Shown piece after piece: positions 15,446 to 24,200 of a stretch of DNA of 33,574 bases (its first letter is position 1; each line of letters opens with the position of its first letter). The stretch lies in assembly GCA_004801635.1 (NCBI GenBank), contig SSTG01000008.1:1-33574 (forward strand), given 5' to 3'. The DNA comes from Muribaculum caecicola (GTDB taxonomy: Bacteria > Bacteroidota > Bacteroidia > Bacteroidales > Muribaculaceae). The notes under the pieces are model-generated. The model saw only the letters and a list, made by a program, of their open reading frames with translations, had not been told where the DNA came from and ran no database searches. Position numbers and translations under genes: made by a program.

Positions 15446-15860
15446 TGCGGCACGATGTTCAAATCCCCCATCGTACCGCATTATGATTGAAAAACCAACA
15501 TTCGAGGCAATGCCTCAGATTATGGCACGGCTTGAAGAAAAAGTCGATGCCCTGACCGAAACTGTCGGTAAACTACTGCAAGGCGCTATGGCTCCAATGG
15601 TCGTTACCGCTCCGGAAGAGATGGTAACAGTCAAAGATGCCGCCAGTATTCTTAGGCTGTCTGTGTCAAGGGTCTATGCACTCGTTCAGGAGGGTCGTAT
15701 ACCATGCTATAAGCCAGGGCGCAACCTGCTTTTTCTCCCCTCCGAGTTAAGGAAGTGGATGGCCGAGGGGCTTCGGAAAGGCCAGCCTTCCATCGAGGAA
15801 CAGATGGCGCAGATGACCAAAGGCATGCGCAACAGTGCCAAAGACAGGAGGTTCATATGA
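15438..15860 (+). CDS. Excisionase-like helix-turn-helix protein
   Basis: The protein has 140 residues. An N-terminal coiled-coil-like stretch (MPQIMARLEEKVDALTETVGKLL, 25-47) precedes an HTH_17/Xis winged helix at 63-110 (VTVKDAASILRLSVSRVYALV and the wing YKPGRNLLFLPSELRKWM). Such proteins precede the replication and mobilization genes of Bacteroides integrative elements and help excision. The ATG at 15438 has a strong GGAGG 10 bases upstream. An internal ATG at 15483 (MIEKPTFEAM) resembles other family starts, so the N-terminus is uncertain. The stop overlaps the VirE-type gene by 4 bases (ATGA). Confidence 0.82.
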   Translation: MNFAARCSNPPSYRIMIEKPTFEAMPQIMARLEEKVDALTETVGKLLQGAMAPMVVTAPEEMVTVKDAASILRLSVSRVYALVQEGRIPCYKPGRNLLFLPSELRKWMAEGLRKGQPSIEEQMAQMTKGMRNSAKDRRFI

Positions 15861-17659
15861 GCGCAGATTATAAACTTTCGTCCGAAAGGAAGGATATGGA
15901 AGGTACATTCTGCCGTGCATATTCCTGCCGTGCCGCTATTGAGAAATTCCTGGCTGACCTGTTCCTCTTTGATGCAGCCACCGGATTGTATGTCGCGTCA
16001 TACAATCCGAAACTCACACTTGAGACAGATGATGTTCAGCAGGTTGTCTGGATCAGTGGAGTCAACGCGCCCTGCAATGCATTTGAAATTGTAAGATTAT
16101 TCAGGTTCGGAGACCTTGACAAATATGTAAAAAAGGAAGAAACCGCAACGAAACGTCGCCCCTCATATAAAGCCATGCTGCAACTCTGCGCCGAGGACAC
16201 AGCGGTAAAGCTCACAGTGATAAAAGACAAGAATAAATCTGTCAACGTAAATTCGGACGAATGGGAGGCGGTGCTATCGCTCAACGACAGGAATCAGATT
16301 GAAAGAACAGGTCAGAATATCAAACTGATTCTACTCAACGACCCACAGCTCAAAAAAGTGCGTTTCGACCGCTTTACCAAGCAGGACATTACCGACTGTC
16401 CAGACTTCTGCAATGAGCGAGACAACCGTATTGACGATGAATCGATAGGCAAGATTGCCATTTATATCGAGAATGTTTACGGACTACAGCTCTCTCAGCC
16501 GCGTATTTTGGAAATGCTAAAAACCACGTCGAAGGAGCGAGGCTTCAATCCCGTACATGAGTTTATCCAGAGTACCGCATGGGATAATGTGGAGCGAATA
16601 GATACTGTCGTCATCCGCTATCTTGGAGCCGAGGATACACGGCTTACCCGTATGCAGACGCGCAAATGGATGGTCGGCGCGGTGGCCCGCGCTTTCAGTC
16701 CCGGATGCAAATTCGACCATATACTCACGTTTACAGGGCCGCAGGGTGTTGGCAAAAGCACATTTCTGAATATCATCGCCGGGAACTGGTTTTCCGATTC
16801 ATTCTCATTCGCTCACGACGATAAGTCGAAGATTGAGGATATCACTGGCGCGTGGATTGTGGAAATATCAGAACTCAACGGCATGAAACGTGCCCATGAT
16901 GCTGAGGCAGCCAAAGCGTTCCTGAGTCGTGTCCGTGATGACGTGCGTCCGGCATACGCCCGGAAGAGTGAGTCGATTCCCCGAAGCAACGTATTTGCCG
17001 CAACGACCAACGAGACAGAGTTCCTGCAGAGCTGTAACGGCAACCGCCGCTGGTGGATTATCCCTATAAGGGGCACAGGAGAAGTTCGGGAATGGATTGA
17101 CGCACTGAAATCCGAGGTTCCCCAGTTGTGGGCTGAGGCTTATCACTATTACACTGCCGAAGAGACGCTGTTTCTTCCTCCTGAATTGGAATCGGAGGCC
17201 AATCGGCGACAAGCTGAATATACCACTGCCGCTGGAGATGAATTGCTTGATGAAATAGAGGCGTTCTTGAACAGACTCGTTCCAAAAGCATACTTCTCAT
17301 GGCCGCTCGGCAAGAGGGCGCAGTGGCAGAAGTGGGCTATTGATCCGTCATCATTTATCGATGACGAATACCGTCAGATAGGCACTGAACCGCTGACAAT
17401 AGTATCTCCGAAGATGATAAAGTGCGAAATGCCGAACGATGCCATCCGAACATCATTCCGCTATTCATCGCAGTATATCAACTCCCTCATGGAGCATATA
17501 CACGGTTGGGTAAGGTCGGAGAAAGAGAAAGTGCCGGGTATGCACCGCGACTATTGTGGCGCCGACGGACGAGTTAAACGCCCCTGGATTCGTACTGACA
17601 ATCCCAAGATACCACTCTCTCCTACTATTGACTTCGATTGCGAAGACTCGCCATTCTGA
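15857..17659 (+). CDS. VirE/VapE-family helicase-like protein
   Basis: The protein has 600 residues from the ATG at 15857 (MSADYKLSSE), which overlaps the preceding stop. The longer in-frame start at 15755 lies inside that gene. The C-terminal half holds a P-loop ATPase: Walker A GPQGVGKST (294-302), an acidic Walker B-like WIVEISEL (333-340), NVFAATTNETEFL (378-390) and the arginine-rich NRRWWIIPI (396-404). This pattern is that of virulence-associated protein E (PF05272), related to superfamily 3 helicases found in phage-like and integrative elements. It probably unwinds or primes element DNA. The N-terminal 230 residues have no obvious motif. Confidence 0.85.
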   Translation: MSADYKLSSERKDMEGTFCRAYSCRAAIEKFLADLFLFDAATGLYVASYNPKLTLETDDVQQVVWISGVNAPCNAFEIVRLFRFGDLDKYVKKEETATKRRPSYKAMLQLCAEDTAVKLTVIKDKNKSVNVNSDEWEAVLSLNDRNQIERTGQNIKLILLNDPQLKKVRFDRFTKQDITDCPDFCNERDNRIDDESIGKIAIYIENVYGLQLSQPRILEMLKTTSKERGFNPVHEFIQSTAWDNVERIDTVVIRYLGAEDTRLTRMQTRKWMVGAVARAFSPGCKFDHILTFTGPQGVGKSTFLNIIAGNWFSDSFSFAHDDKSKIEDITGAWIVEISELNGMKRAHDAEAAKAFLSRVRDDVRPAYARKSESIPRSNVFAATTNETEFLQSCNGNRRWWIIPIRGTGEVREWIDALKSEVPQLWAEAYHYYTAEETLFLPPELESEANRRQAEYTTAAGDELLDEIEAFLNRLVPKAYFSWPLGKRAQWQKWAIDPSSFIDDEYRQIGTEPLTIVSPKMIKCEMPNDAIRTSFRYSSQYINSLMEHIHGWVRSEKEKVPGMHRDYCGADGRVKRPWIRTDNPKIPLSPTIDFDCEDSPF

Positions 17660-17665
17660 CCCGAA

Positions 17666-17796
17666 TGTCCCAAATACCTTCCCTTACAATCCAAAAATAT
17701 TTTGGCTTAAAGGGAAAGAAAAACAGAAAGCACAATACTACTGAAAATGGCTGTAATGTTCGGTGTTTTCCTCAGGACATAAGGACATTTGGGACA
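17666..17796. repeat. Distant inverted repeat flanking the primase-like gene leader
   Basis: TGTCCCAAAT (17666-17675) and ATTTGGGACA (17787-17796) are perfect reverse complements 111 bases apart. They span most of the 171-base gap between the VirE-type gene and the next gene. GGACAT is also repeated beside the right arm. They could be a looped operator pair or a replication site; the function is unknown. Confidence 0.4.
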
Positions 17797-17830
17797 AAAC
17801 CGATGATTATAATTTATAAACACACTACGA

Positions 17831-18898
17831 ATGAACAAATTAAAGAAATTCACACCGATGGAGTTTGACTCTATCGTCCCGGTCGATGACCTATGCATGG
17901 CGGCCGGACTGGTCTGCATCTCACAAAGGAAAAAACTCAGACATTATGACCTTGGCAACGGCAAGGAACTTACTGTCAACACTGCCCGAAATGAGTGGGC
18001 TATGAAAAATCCGGACTGCTACGGCTGTGCGTCTCAACTCGCTGTCAAGCTCGGACTTGCAGGCGATAGCGACTGCTCAAAGGCTTTCGCTGAGGTCGAA
18101 AAACTTTATGCGGAGCGTGAGAACACTCCCGCAGCTTTCGGTTATACCGCAGTCAGCCGACCTGTCTGGGATTTCACAGATACCTGCCACCCCAAAGACC
18201 GTGAACTCGGCATGATGATGACACGCTACGGCCTGTCAATGGACACAGTTAAGCTCTATGCTCTTGAAGGCTCTTTGCCACAGGTCAAGGGGAACAAGCA
18301 GGAACGTGTCCTGGCAATGCCGGTGAGTGAAGGCTCAGATTGTTTCATGGCATTCAATGGCAAGATATTCCGGCAGATTGGTGAAGGGGGCATTAGCACT
18401 GTGGGGCAACGCCGAAAGGACCAAATCTGCATGGTGTATGAAAATCCGCTCGATTTCCTGACACTTATGGAATCCGCCACGCGCAATGGTGTTTATCCCC
18501 TTATGGCGCGACGTTATCATATCATTATCAACGGCAAGCGCGGACTTGCCGAAGCTTGTGAATACTTGAAGGCAAATCCCGACTTCCTTGAAGTGCGCTG
18601 CTTCATGCCGGAAAACGAATTTGGCATAAAGGCTTTTGCAGCCATCAACGATGCTGTGAAAGGTACGGCAATTGACCGCACGGACATGTATCGTGGGTTC
18701 GGTTCCCTCTTCGCAAAACATCTTCCGAAGGTTCCGGAAACATACCGAAAATGGAAGTCTCTACGCATCGAAGTTGAAGAGAAGGAGACTCGCAATGTCA
18801 GACAAGAGCAACCTAAGCCGAAACACGACATCACGCCTCTTTTGGGCGGCGAAAAGAAGGCGGTTATCGACCGGGAGACGGGAGGGCTCAAGCTATGA
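17831..18898 (+). CDS. Primase-like protein with degenerate CHC2/Toprim regions
   Basis: The protein has 355 residues. By layout it resembles the zinc-finger/Toprim DNA primases of Bacteroides mobilizable elements. The N-terminal part (VNTARNEWAMKNPDCYGCASQLAVKLG, about 49-75) aligns in spirit with the primase segment after the CHC2 zinc finger, but the zinc cysteine/histidine set is absent. The Toprim-like part starts at MVYENPLDFLTLM (E204) and continues through IIINGKRGLAEACEYL. The DxD site expected near 259-265 reads MPENEFG, without aspartates. It may therefore be a non-catalytic replication accessory. It lies between the VirE-type gene and the relaxase; its stop sits in an ATGA. Confidence 0.6.
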   Translation: MNKLKKFTPMEFDSIVPVDDLCMAAGLVCISQRKKLRHYDLGNGKELTVNTARNEWAMKNPDCYGCASQLAVKLGLAGDSDCSKAFAEVEKLYAERENTPAAFGYTAVSRPVWDFTDTCHPKDRELGMMMTRYGLSMDTVKLYALEGSLPQVKGNKQERVLAMPVSEGSDCFMAFNGKIFRQIGEGGISTVGQRRKDQICMVYENPLDFLTLMESATRNGVYPLMARRYHIIINGKRGLAEACEYLKANPDFLEVRCFMPENEFGIKAFAAINDAVKGTAIDRTDMYRGFGSLFAKHLPKVPETYRKWKSLRIEVEEKETRNVRQEQPKPKHDITPLLGGEKKAVIDRETGGLKL

Positions 18899-18959
18899 GG
18901 TGTGAAAATGCTCCCGGAATTCGAGTGGCTCTGCAAGATGTGTTTTTGTCAGACACTCC

Positions 18960-19020
18960 GCTGTCGCTCCGTCCCGAAAAAACACCCTTGCAAGGGGAAA
19001 CCCCTCGACCCGATTTGTCC
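18960..19020 (+). other. Candidate origin of transfer (oriT)
   Basis: The short stretch just before the relaxase gene contains two overlapping inverted repeats: CCCTTGCAAGGG (18985-18996) and GGGGAAACCCC (18994-19004). C-rich and G-rich runs, GTCCGACAG and a further CCCGA follow. Small, overlapping GC-rich hairpins next to mobA are typical of oriT sites in Bacteroides mobilizable elements. The nick site cannot be named. A 60-codon frame (18895-19077) covers the region but looks like a chance frame. Confidence 0.5.
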
Positions 19021-19073
19021 GACAGACGATATGTGAAACCTGCGGCTTCAGTCCGCGCAAACTTTGCACTGAA

Positions 19074-20093
19074 ATGAACGCGAGAGTTGGAAAATCGTCC
19101 GACATTTCCCACAGCCTGGGCTATGCGCAGAACCGAGACAAGGACGGTGGGATTCTGCTTGCCAACTTCACCGATATTGCAGCTTCGCCGGAGGAACAGG
19201 CCCGCAACTGGATGGCAACCGCCAACGATTACAAGACCCGGTGCTATACGATAATCATTTCCTTCACTCCGACCGAGACTGTTATGCTACGCTCAATGCC
19301 GGACAATGGTCAGGGTAAGATCCGAACCATTATCCGGGACTTTCTTGATGAACTGTCGGAACGAGGCAATGACGTGACAGAGTGTCCATACATCGTGGCG
19401 CGCCATGACAATACCGACAACGAGCACTATCATATCGTTATCCGCACAACAGACATGAGCGGCAAGCGATTCTGCGATAAGTTCATCAACAAGAACGCCA
19501 ACCGCGCTGCCGCTTGTATCGCCATGAAGTACGGACTGGAGGCACCGCCGAAAGCAGTCGAACGCGAGAAGGCTCATCAAGAGGCCGAAGGGCGTCGTAA
19601 AAAGGAGAAATCCAAACGTCTACACAAACCGTCGGCATCGCAGTCGGAAATTGATGAGAAGATGCGTCGCAAGCGGGCTGTCGAGGAGGCCGCGAAGCGA
19701 AAGTCTATGCTCAAATATGTCATCGAGAAAGCTGCTAAAAAGACAGCTTCGACTGAAGCCTTTATTGCCGCACTTGCGGAAGAAGGCATAACACTGACCC
19801 GTGATGAGAAGAAAGGTATCTGTGCTGTGATGACAGACCCCGGGGGGAAAGTCAGGAAATATTCTATTGCCAAAGACTTGGGTGTCAATATGACTCTTAT
19901 CCCGAATCTTTCAATTCAGGATAAGCCGGTTGTCAAAACGCAGCATTCTTCTCCCTTGAAGCCCTTGCATCATGCACGACTCAATGTCGATGGCAGTGGC
20001 AGTTCTCGCAACGCCGAACATGAGATAAACGACGGACGCAATTCCGATGATTCTGACGAGGAATGGAAACGCCGAAACGGATATAAACTGTAA
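19074..20093 (+). CDS. MobA-type relaxase (MobP/VirD2-like mobilization nuclease)
   Basis: This enzyme nicks oriT and pilots the DNA strand in transfer. The 339 residues carry the metal-binding motif HxxxxxxHxH as ARHDNTDNEHYHIVIR, with H111, H118 and H120. The likely catalytic tyrosine is Y17 in SHSLGYAQN, which fits the usual spacing. The region after residue 160 is highly charged (KAHQEAEGRRKKEKSKR), as in many relaxase tails. It follows the candidate oriT and precedes a MobC protein, a standard mobilization set. No conjugation apparatus is present, so a helper element is needed. The start overlaps the stop of a 60-codon frame (ATGA). Confidence 0.85.
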   Translation: MNARVGKSSDISHSLGYAQNRDKDGGILLANFTDIAASPEEQARNWMATANDYKTRCYTIIISFTPTETVMLRSMPDNGQGKIRTIIRDFLDELSERGNDVTECPYIVARHDNTDNEHYHIVIRTTDMSGKRFCDKFINKNANRAAACIAMKYGLEAPPKAVEREKAHQEAEGRRKKEKSKRLHKPSASQSEIDEKMRRKRAVEEAAKRKSMLKYVIEKAAKKTASTEAFIAALAEEGITLTRDEKKGICAVMTDPGGKVRKYSIAKDLGVNMTLIPNLSIQDKPVVKTQHSSPLKPLHHARLNVDGSGSSRNAEHEINDGRNSDDSDEEWKRRNGYKL

Positions 20094-20105
20094 AAACTGA
20101 AAACT

Positions 20106-20480
20106 ATGAAGAAGAAACCATCCGCCCTGCGAAACAGCAGGCGAAAACCGGACAATCCGGAAGAAAATTTGACGGAGCGCATCACATTCCGTCTTACCTC
20201 CGCTGAAAAGAATCAGCTCGCCATGAAAGCTAAAGAGCGTGGCATCAAACTGAGTCTGCTCTGCCGCCTTATAGTCATGCGGCGCAGAATCCCTGACCGC
20301 TCACCGCAGACGCTCCAATGGTTCCGCGACCTTGTGGGCATGAAGAACAATCTCAACCAGATTGCACACCATCTTAACACTACAAAAGAGCCTGACCGAT
20401 GGGCTGTTGAGGCTATACGCTTCATAGCCTCAGAAATAGACAAAGCAAAAAACACTTTAACCGACAGCAGCCATGAGTAA
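20106..20480 (+). CDS. mobC: MobC-like relaxosome protein (ribbon-helix-helix)
   Basis: The protein has 124 residues and a basic N-terminus. LTERITFRLTSAEKNQLAMKA (about 21-41) is typical of the ribbon-helix-helix strand and helix of mobilization proteins. GMKNNLNQIAHHLN (about 79-92) is the family hallmark NLNQIA..LN of bacterial MobC (PF05713). MobC binds oriT and opens the DNA near the nick site to help the relaxase. It starts 12 bases after the relaxase and overlaps the next gene by 8 bases. Confidence 0.88.
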   Translation: MKKKPSALRNSRRKPDNPEENLTERITFRLTSAEKNQLAMKAKERGIKLSLLCRLIVMRRRIPDRSPQTLQWFRDLVGMKNNLNQIAHHLNTTKEPDRWAVEAIRFIASEIDKAKNTLTDSSHE

Positions 20481-21147
20481 TCCATTTGAAAACGTGCCGG
20501 CTTCGGCAGATGTGCCCGACACCATCGACAAGAAAACCGTCTCGACATTGTCAGTCATTGCCGACCGCTTCGAGAAAGCAGTATCAAGAAACGAGGCGAT
20601 TGTCAAGAACGAGGAGGAGCTTGCAGGAGTAATATTCGACCTGCTCCTCGATGATGACGGTTCAGTCAAGGACTTCGGTCATGCAGCTGAGATACGGGGT
20701 CTGATTGACGAAGCCTGGAAGCAACAGGAGCGAGGCATAGCCAACCTTGGCGAGATAATCAGATCCATACCCACAAGCGTCAGGGCAGAACTTGGCGAGG
20801 AAGACCGGAAGCTGCTCGATTCCAATTTCAGGAGCTGGAAAGACGTGTTCCGGCTCTACCTCCCTTCCTTCGGCATCGTTGGGGCGATAGTCGGTATAAT
20901 ACTGACCGGAAGTATAATGCTCTCAAATTCTGCCTCTGACGCCAAGCGGGAATACGAACAGCGCATAAGTCAGCTCGAAAGGTGGTACGAAGACAATGCC
21001 GACGCCGTAGCTTTCGGGCAGTTCTACCGCGAGAACTACCCCAAGCAATACCGCCAATGGCACACTGGCCAGTGGCAGCACGACATCGCCTACCGCGACT
21101 CCCTCCGCCGTGCCCACTCCCTCGACCGCCTCCGCCGCCTCTACTAA
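20473..21147 (+). CDS. Mobilization accessory protein with one membrane helix
   Basis: The protein has 224 residues. A soluble acidic N-terminal half (residues 1-127) is followed by a clear membrane helix (about 128-151, LYLPSFGIVGAIVGIILTGSIML). A coiled-coil-like segment (SASDAKREYEQRISQLERWYED, 153-174) and an arginine- and tyrosine-rich end (WQHDIAYRDSLRRAHSLDRLRRLY) follow. Genes of this layout often follow mobC in Bacteroides mobilizable elements. They are thought to link the relaxosome to the membrane coupling protein (inference). It overlaps mobC by 8 bases and ends just before a strong terminator, the end of the mobilization operon. Confidence 0.72.
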   Translation: MSNPFENVPASADVPDTIDKKTVSTLSVIADRFEKAVSRNEAIVKNEEELAGVIFDLLLDDDGSVKDFGHAAEIRGLIDEAWKQQERGIANLGEIIRSIPTSVRAELGEEDRKLLDSNFRSWKDVFRLYLPSFGIVGAIVGIILTGSIMLSNSASDAKREYEQRISQLERWYEDNADAVAFGQFYRENYPKQYRQWHTGQWQHDIAYRDSLRRAHSLDRLRRLY

Positions 21148-21166
21148 TCCGAAGATTCATACAGCC

Positions 21167-21209
21167 AAAACTCTACACCAAGCAATTTGCCTGATGTAGA
21201 GTTTTTTCC
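21167..21209 (+). terminator. Strong intrinsic terminator after the mobilization operon
   Basis: AAAACTCTACA (21167-21177) is a perfect reverse complement of TGTAGAGTTTT (21195-21205), with a 17-nt loop. The T run of the right arm continues to TTTTTT. It lies 20 bases after the stop. Confidence 0.75.
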
Positions 21210-21255
21210 ATTCGATTTTCCTGCCAATAATAGCACCATTCTCACAAAAATTAGC

Positions 21256-21263
21256 TAACTTTG
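21256..21263 (+). promoter_or_regulatory. -7 element TAACTTTG before the restriction-modification gene
   Basis: TAACTTTG is a full -7 consensus match located 29 bases before the ATG at 21293. The upstream region 19-21 nt away is AT-rich but lacks a clear TTTG, so strength is uncertain. Confidence 0.6.
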
Positions 21264-21292
21264 CAAATAACATCAAAGAATTATCACCAGAT

Positions 21293-24200
21293 ATGGTTTT
21301 AAACGAATATATATCGGAATTGAACCACCAATTTCAAACTGGAGTTGCTCGAGAGCTAAGCTATCGAACAGCATTGCAGCAATTTATAAGTTCGTTATTA
21401 CCAGATATGGTGATTATCAATGAACCGGCTCGATTCGATTTTGGTGCCCCGGATTACATTATCGCCCGAAGGTCTGATAATCTTCCCACATGCTTTATTG
21501 AGGCAAAAGATATTGGAGATACAGATCTTGACGGTCATAGACAACATAAAGAACAATTCAACCGTTATAAAAACTCTCTTGAAAGGGTTATCTTTACTGA
21601 TTATCTTAATTTCCATTTCTATGAAAATGGAGAATTGAGATTAAAAATACGCTTGGGTGAAATCATCGGAGACCATATTGTTGCCATTTCTAATGATTTT
21701 GAACTTTTTATATTCAAAATAAAAGACTTTGCCCATTCTTCAATACATAGAATAACCTCGGCTAGTAAATTAGCAAAGCTTATGGCTGGCAAGGCCTTGC
21801 TGCTAGCAGATGCTATACGAAAGATTCTAAAAGATGAAAGCGAGAATTATACCGGCAATCAGATTCAAGGACAATATGACGCATTTAGACAAGTGCTTAT
21901 TCACGATTTGTCTTCAAATGATTTTGCCGACATATACGCCCAAACTATAGCATACGGAATGTTTGCCGCTCGTATGCATGATACGACTCCGGAGAATTTC
22001 TCACGACAAGAAGCTGCCACGCTCATACCTAAGACTAATCCTTTTCTTAGGCAAATATTTCAGACAATTGCAGGCTATGACTTGGATGAACGGATTGCAT
22101 GGATAGTAGATGACTTAGCAAATATGTTTTGCGCAACTGATATGCCAAGGATTCTCCGAGGCTACGGTTCTAACAATCGTCATTCAGATCCTATGATTCA
22201 TTTTTATGAGGATTTTCTCTCCTCATACAATTCGAAACTTCGAAAATCAAAAGGTGTTTGGTATACTCCATCACCAGTAGTTAGATTTATTGTAAAATCC
22301 GTAGATGAGATCTTAAAGCGTGAGTTTGGGTTGTCTATGGGTTTAGCAGACTATTCAAAAATTGATCATAAAGTTATTAACGAACAATATAATCCAAGAG
22401 CAAGGGGAAGCCATCGAACAAATATAATAAAAATTCATAAAGTTCAAATTCTCGATCCAGCAACTGGTACCGGTACATTTTTGGCCGAGGTCATAAAGTG
22501 TATTTATGGTAAATTCGCTAACCGACAAGGTATGTGGCAAGGTTATGTAGAAGATCATTTACTTCCTCGTCTAAATGGATTTGAATTGCTTATGGCGCCA
22601 TATGCCATCGCCCATCTGAAACTTGATTGGCTATTAGGGCATACAGGGTACATACATAATGTTGATCGTAGAATTCGAGTATACTTAACCAATTCTTTGG
22701 AAGAATATCATAAAGATATCGGTACACTTTTCTCTCAATGGTTGAGCAGGGAAGCAAATGAAGCCAGCCGCATCAAACGCGATACTCCGGTAATGGTTCT
22801 AATTGGTAATCCGCCATATAATGGGTCAAGCGCCAATAAAGGTGAGTGGATTATGCGGCTAATGGAGGATTACAAGAAAGAGCCTGACAGTACACGTCCT
22901 CTTGATGAAAAAAACTCAAAATGGCTGAATGACGATTATGTAAAGTTTATTCGTATGTCGCAATACTTTATTGAGAATAACGGTGAGGGGATTTTGGCAT
23001 TTATAAATCCTCATGGGTTTCTTGACAATCCCACATTTAGAGGAATGCGATGGAATTTACTTAAAACATATGATGCAATCTATACTATAGATCTTCATGG
23101 CAATTCAAATAGACACGAAATCGCTCCAGACGGTGGCATAGATGAAAATGTTTTTGATATAAAACAAGGCGTCAGCATTAATTTATTTATAAAGACCGGT
23201 AAAAAGAAGCCGTCGGAGTTGGGAAAACTATATCATTTCGATCTTTATGGCAAACGAAATCATAAATATGAATTCTTAAATGCTAATGACTATAGTACCA
23301 TTACATACTCTGAAATTATTCCAGCAGCACCTATGTATTTCTTTGTGCCAAAAGATTTGGAATTAGGGGCTGAATATAATGAAGGTTTTGCGATAAATGA
23401 ATTATTTGTTCGTAATTCCGTAGGAATTGTGACTACCAAAGATTCATTTCTGATATGCAATGATAAAGATACTGTAAAGAAGCGTATCAGAGATTTAATT
23501 ACTCTTTCAGAAGAAGAACTGAGAAGTAAATATGGGTTGACGGACACTCGTGATTGGAGTATATCAAGGGCTAAAAATGATGTTGGCGATGTATTGAATG
23601 AAATAAAGATAACTGAAATAGATTATAGGTGGGGAGATGTCAAATTCCTCTATTATACTGGCTTAACGAATGGAATCGTGGCCAGGCCACGATTCCATTC
23701 GTTAAGCCAGATGTTGTCTTGTCGGAATTTCGCTCTACTAACAGTAAGGCAGATTGCGGGAAATGAATGGAGTCATGTTTCGGTTTCTACTCGAATAGTG
23801 GATGATTGTAGAGTATCTAATCGTACCAAAGAGCGTGGTTATGTATTTCCACTATTTATAAATCCCGGCGAAGCCGGGTCGAGTTTTGATGAAACTCCCA
23901 ACCTTATTCCAAATTTTAATTTGGAAATTATAGACAAGATAAATTCTTCTCTTGGCGAGAATATCGAACCATTAGAATTATTTGATTACATATATGCAGT
24001 GCTTCATTCTCCGTCATATCGTAAACGCTATGCAGAATTCCTTAAAATTGACTTTCCAAGGATTCCATATCCACATAATTCCGCTGAATACCATAGGCTC
24101 GTTGAAATAGGTACAAAATTGAGAGATTTACATACCATGGCGGACTCCGAACAATGGGATACATTTACTACATATCCTGTGAACGGATCCAATGAAGTGA

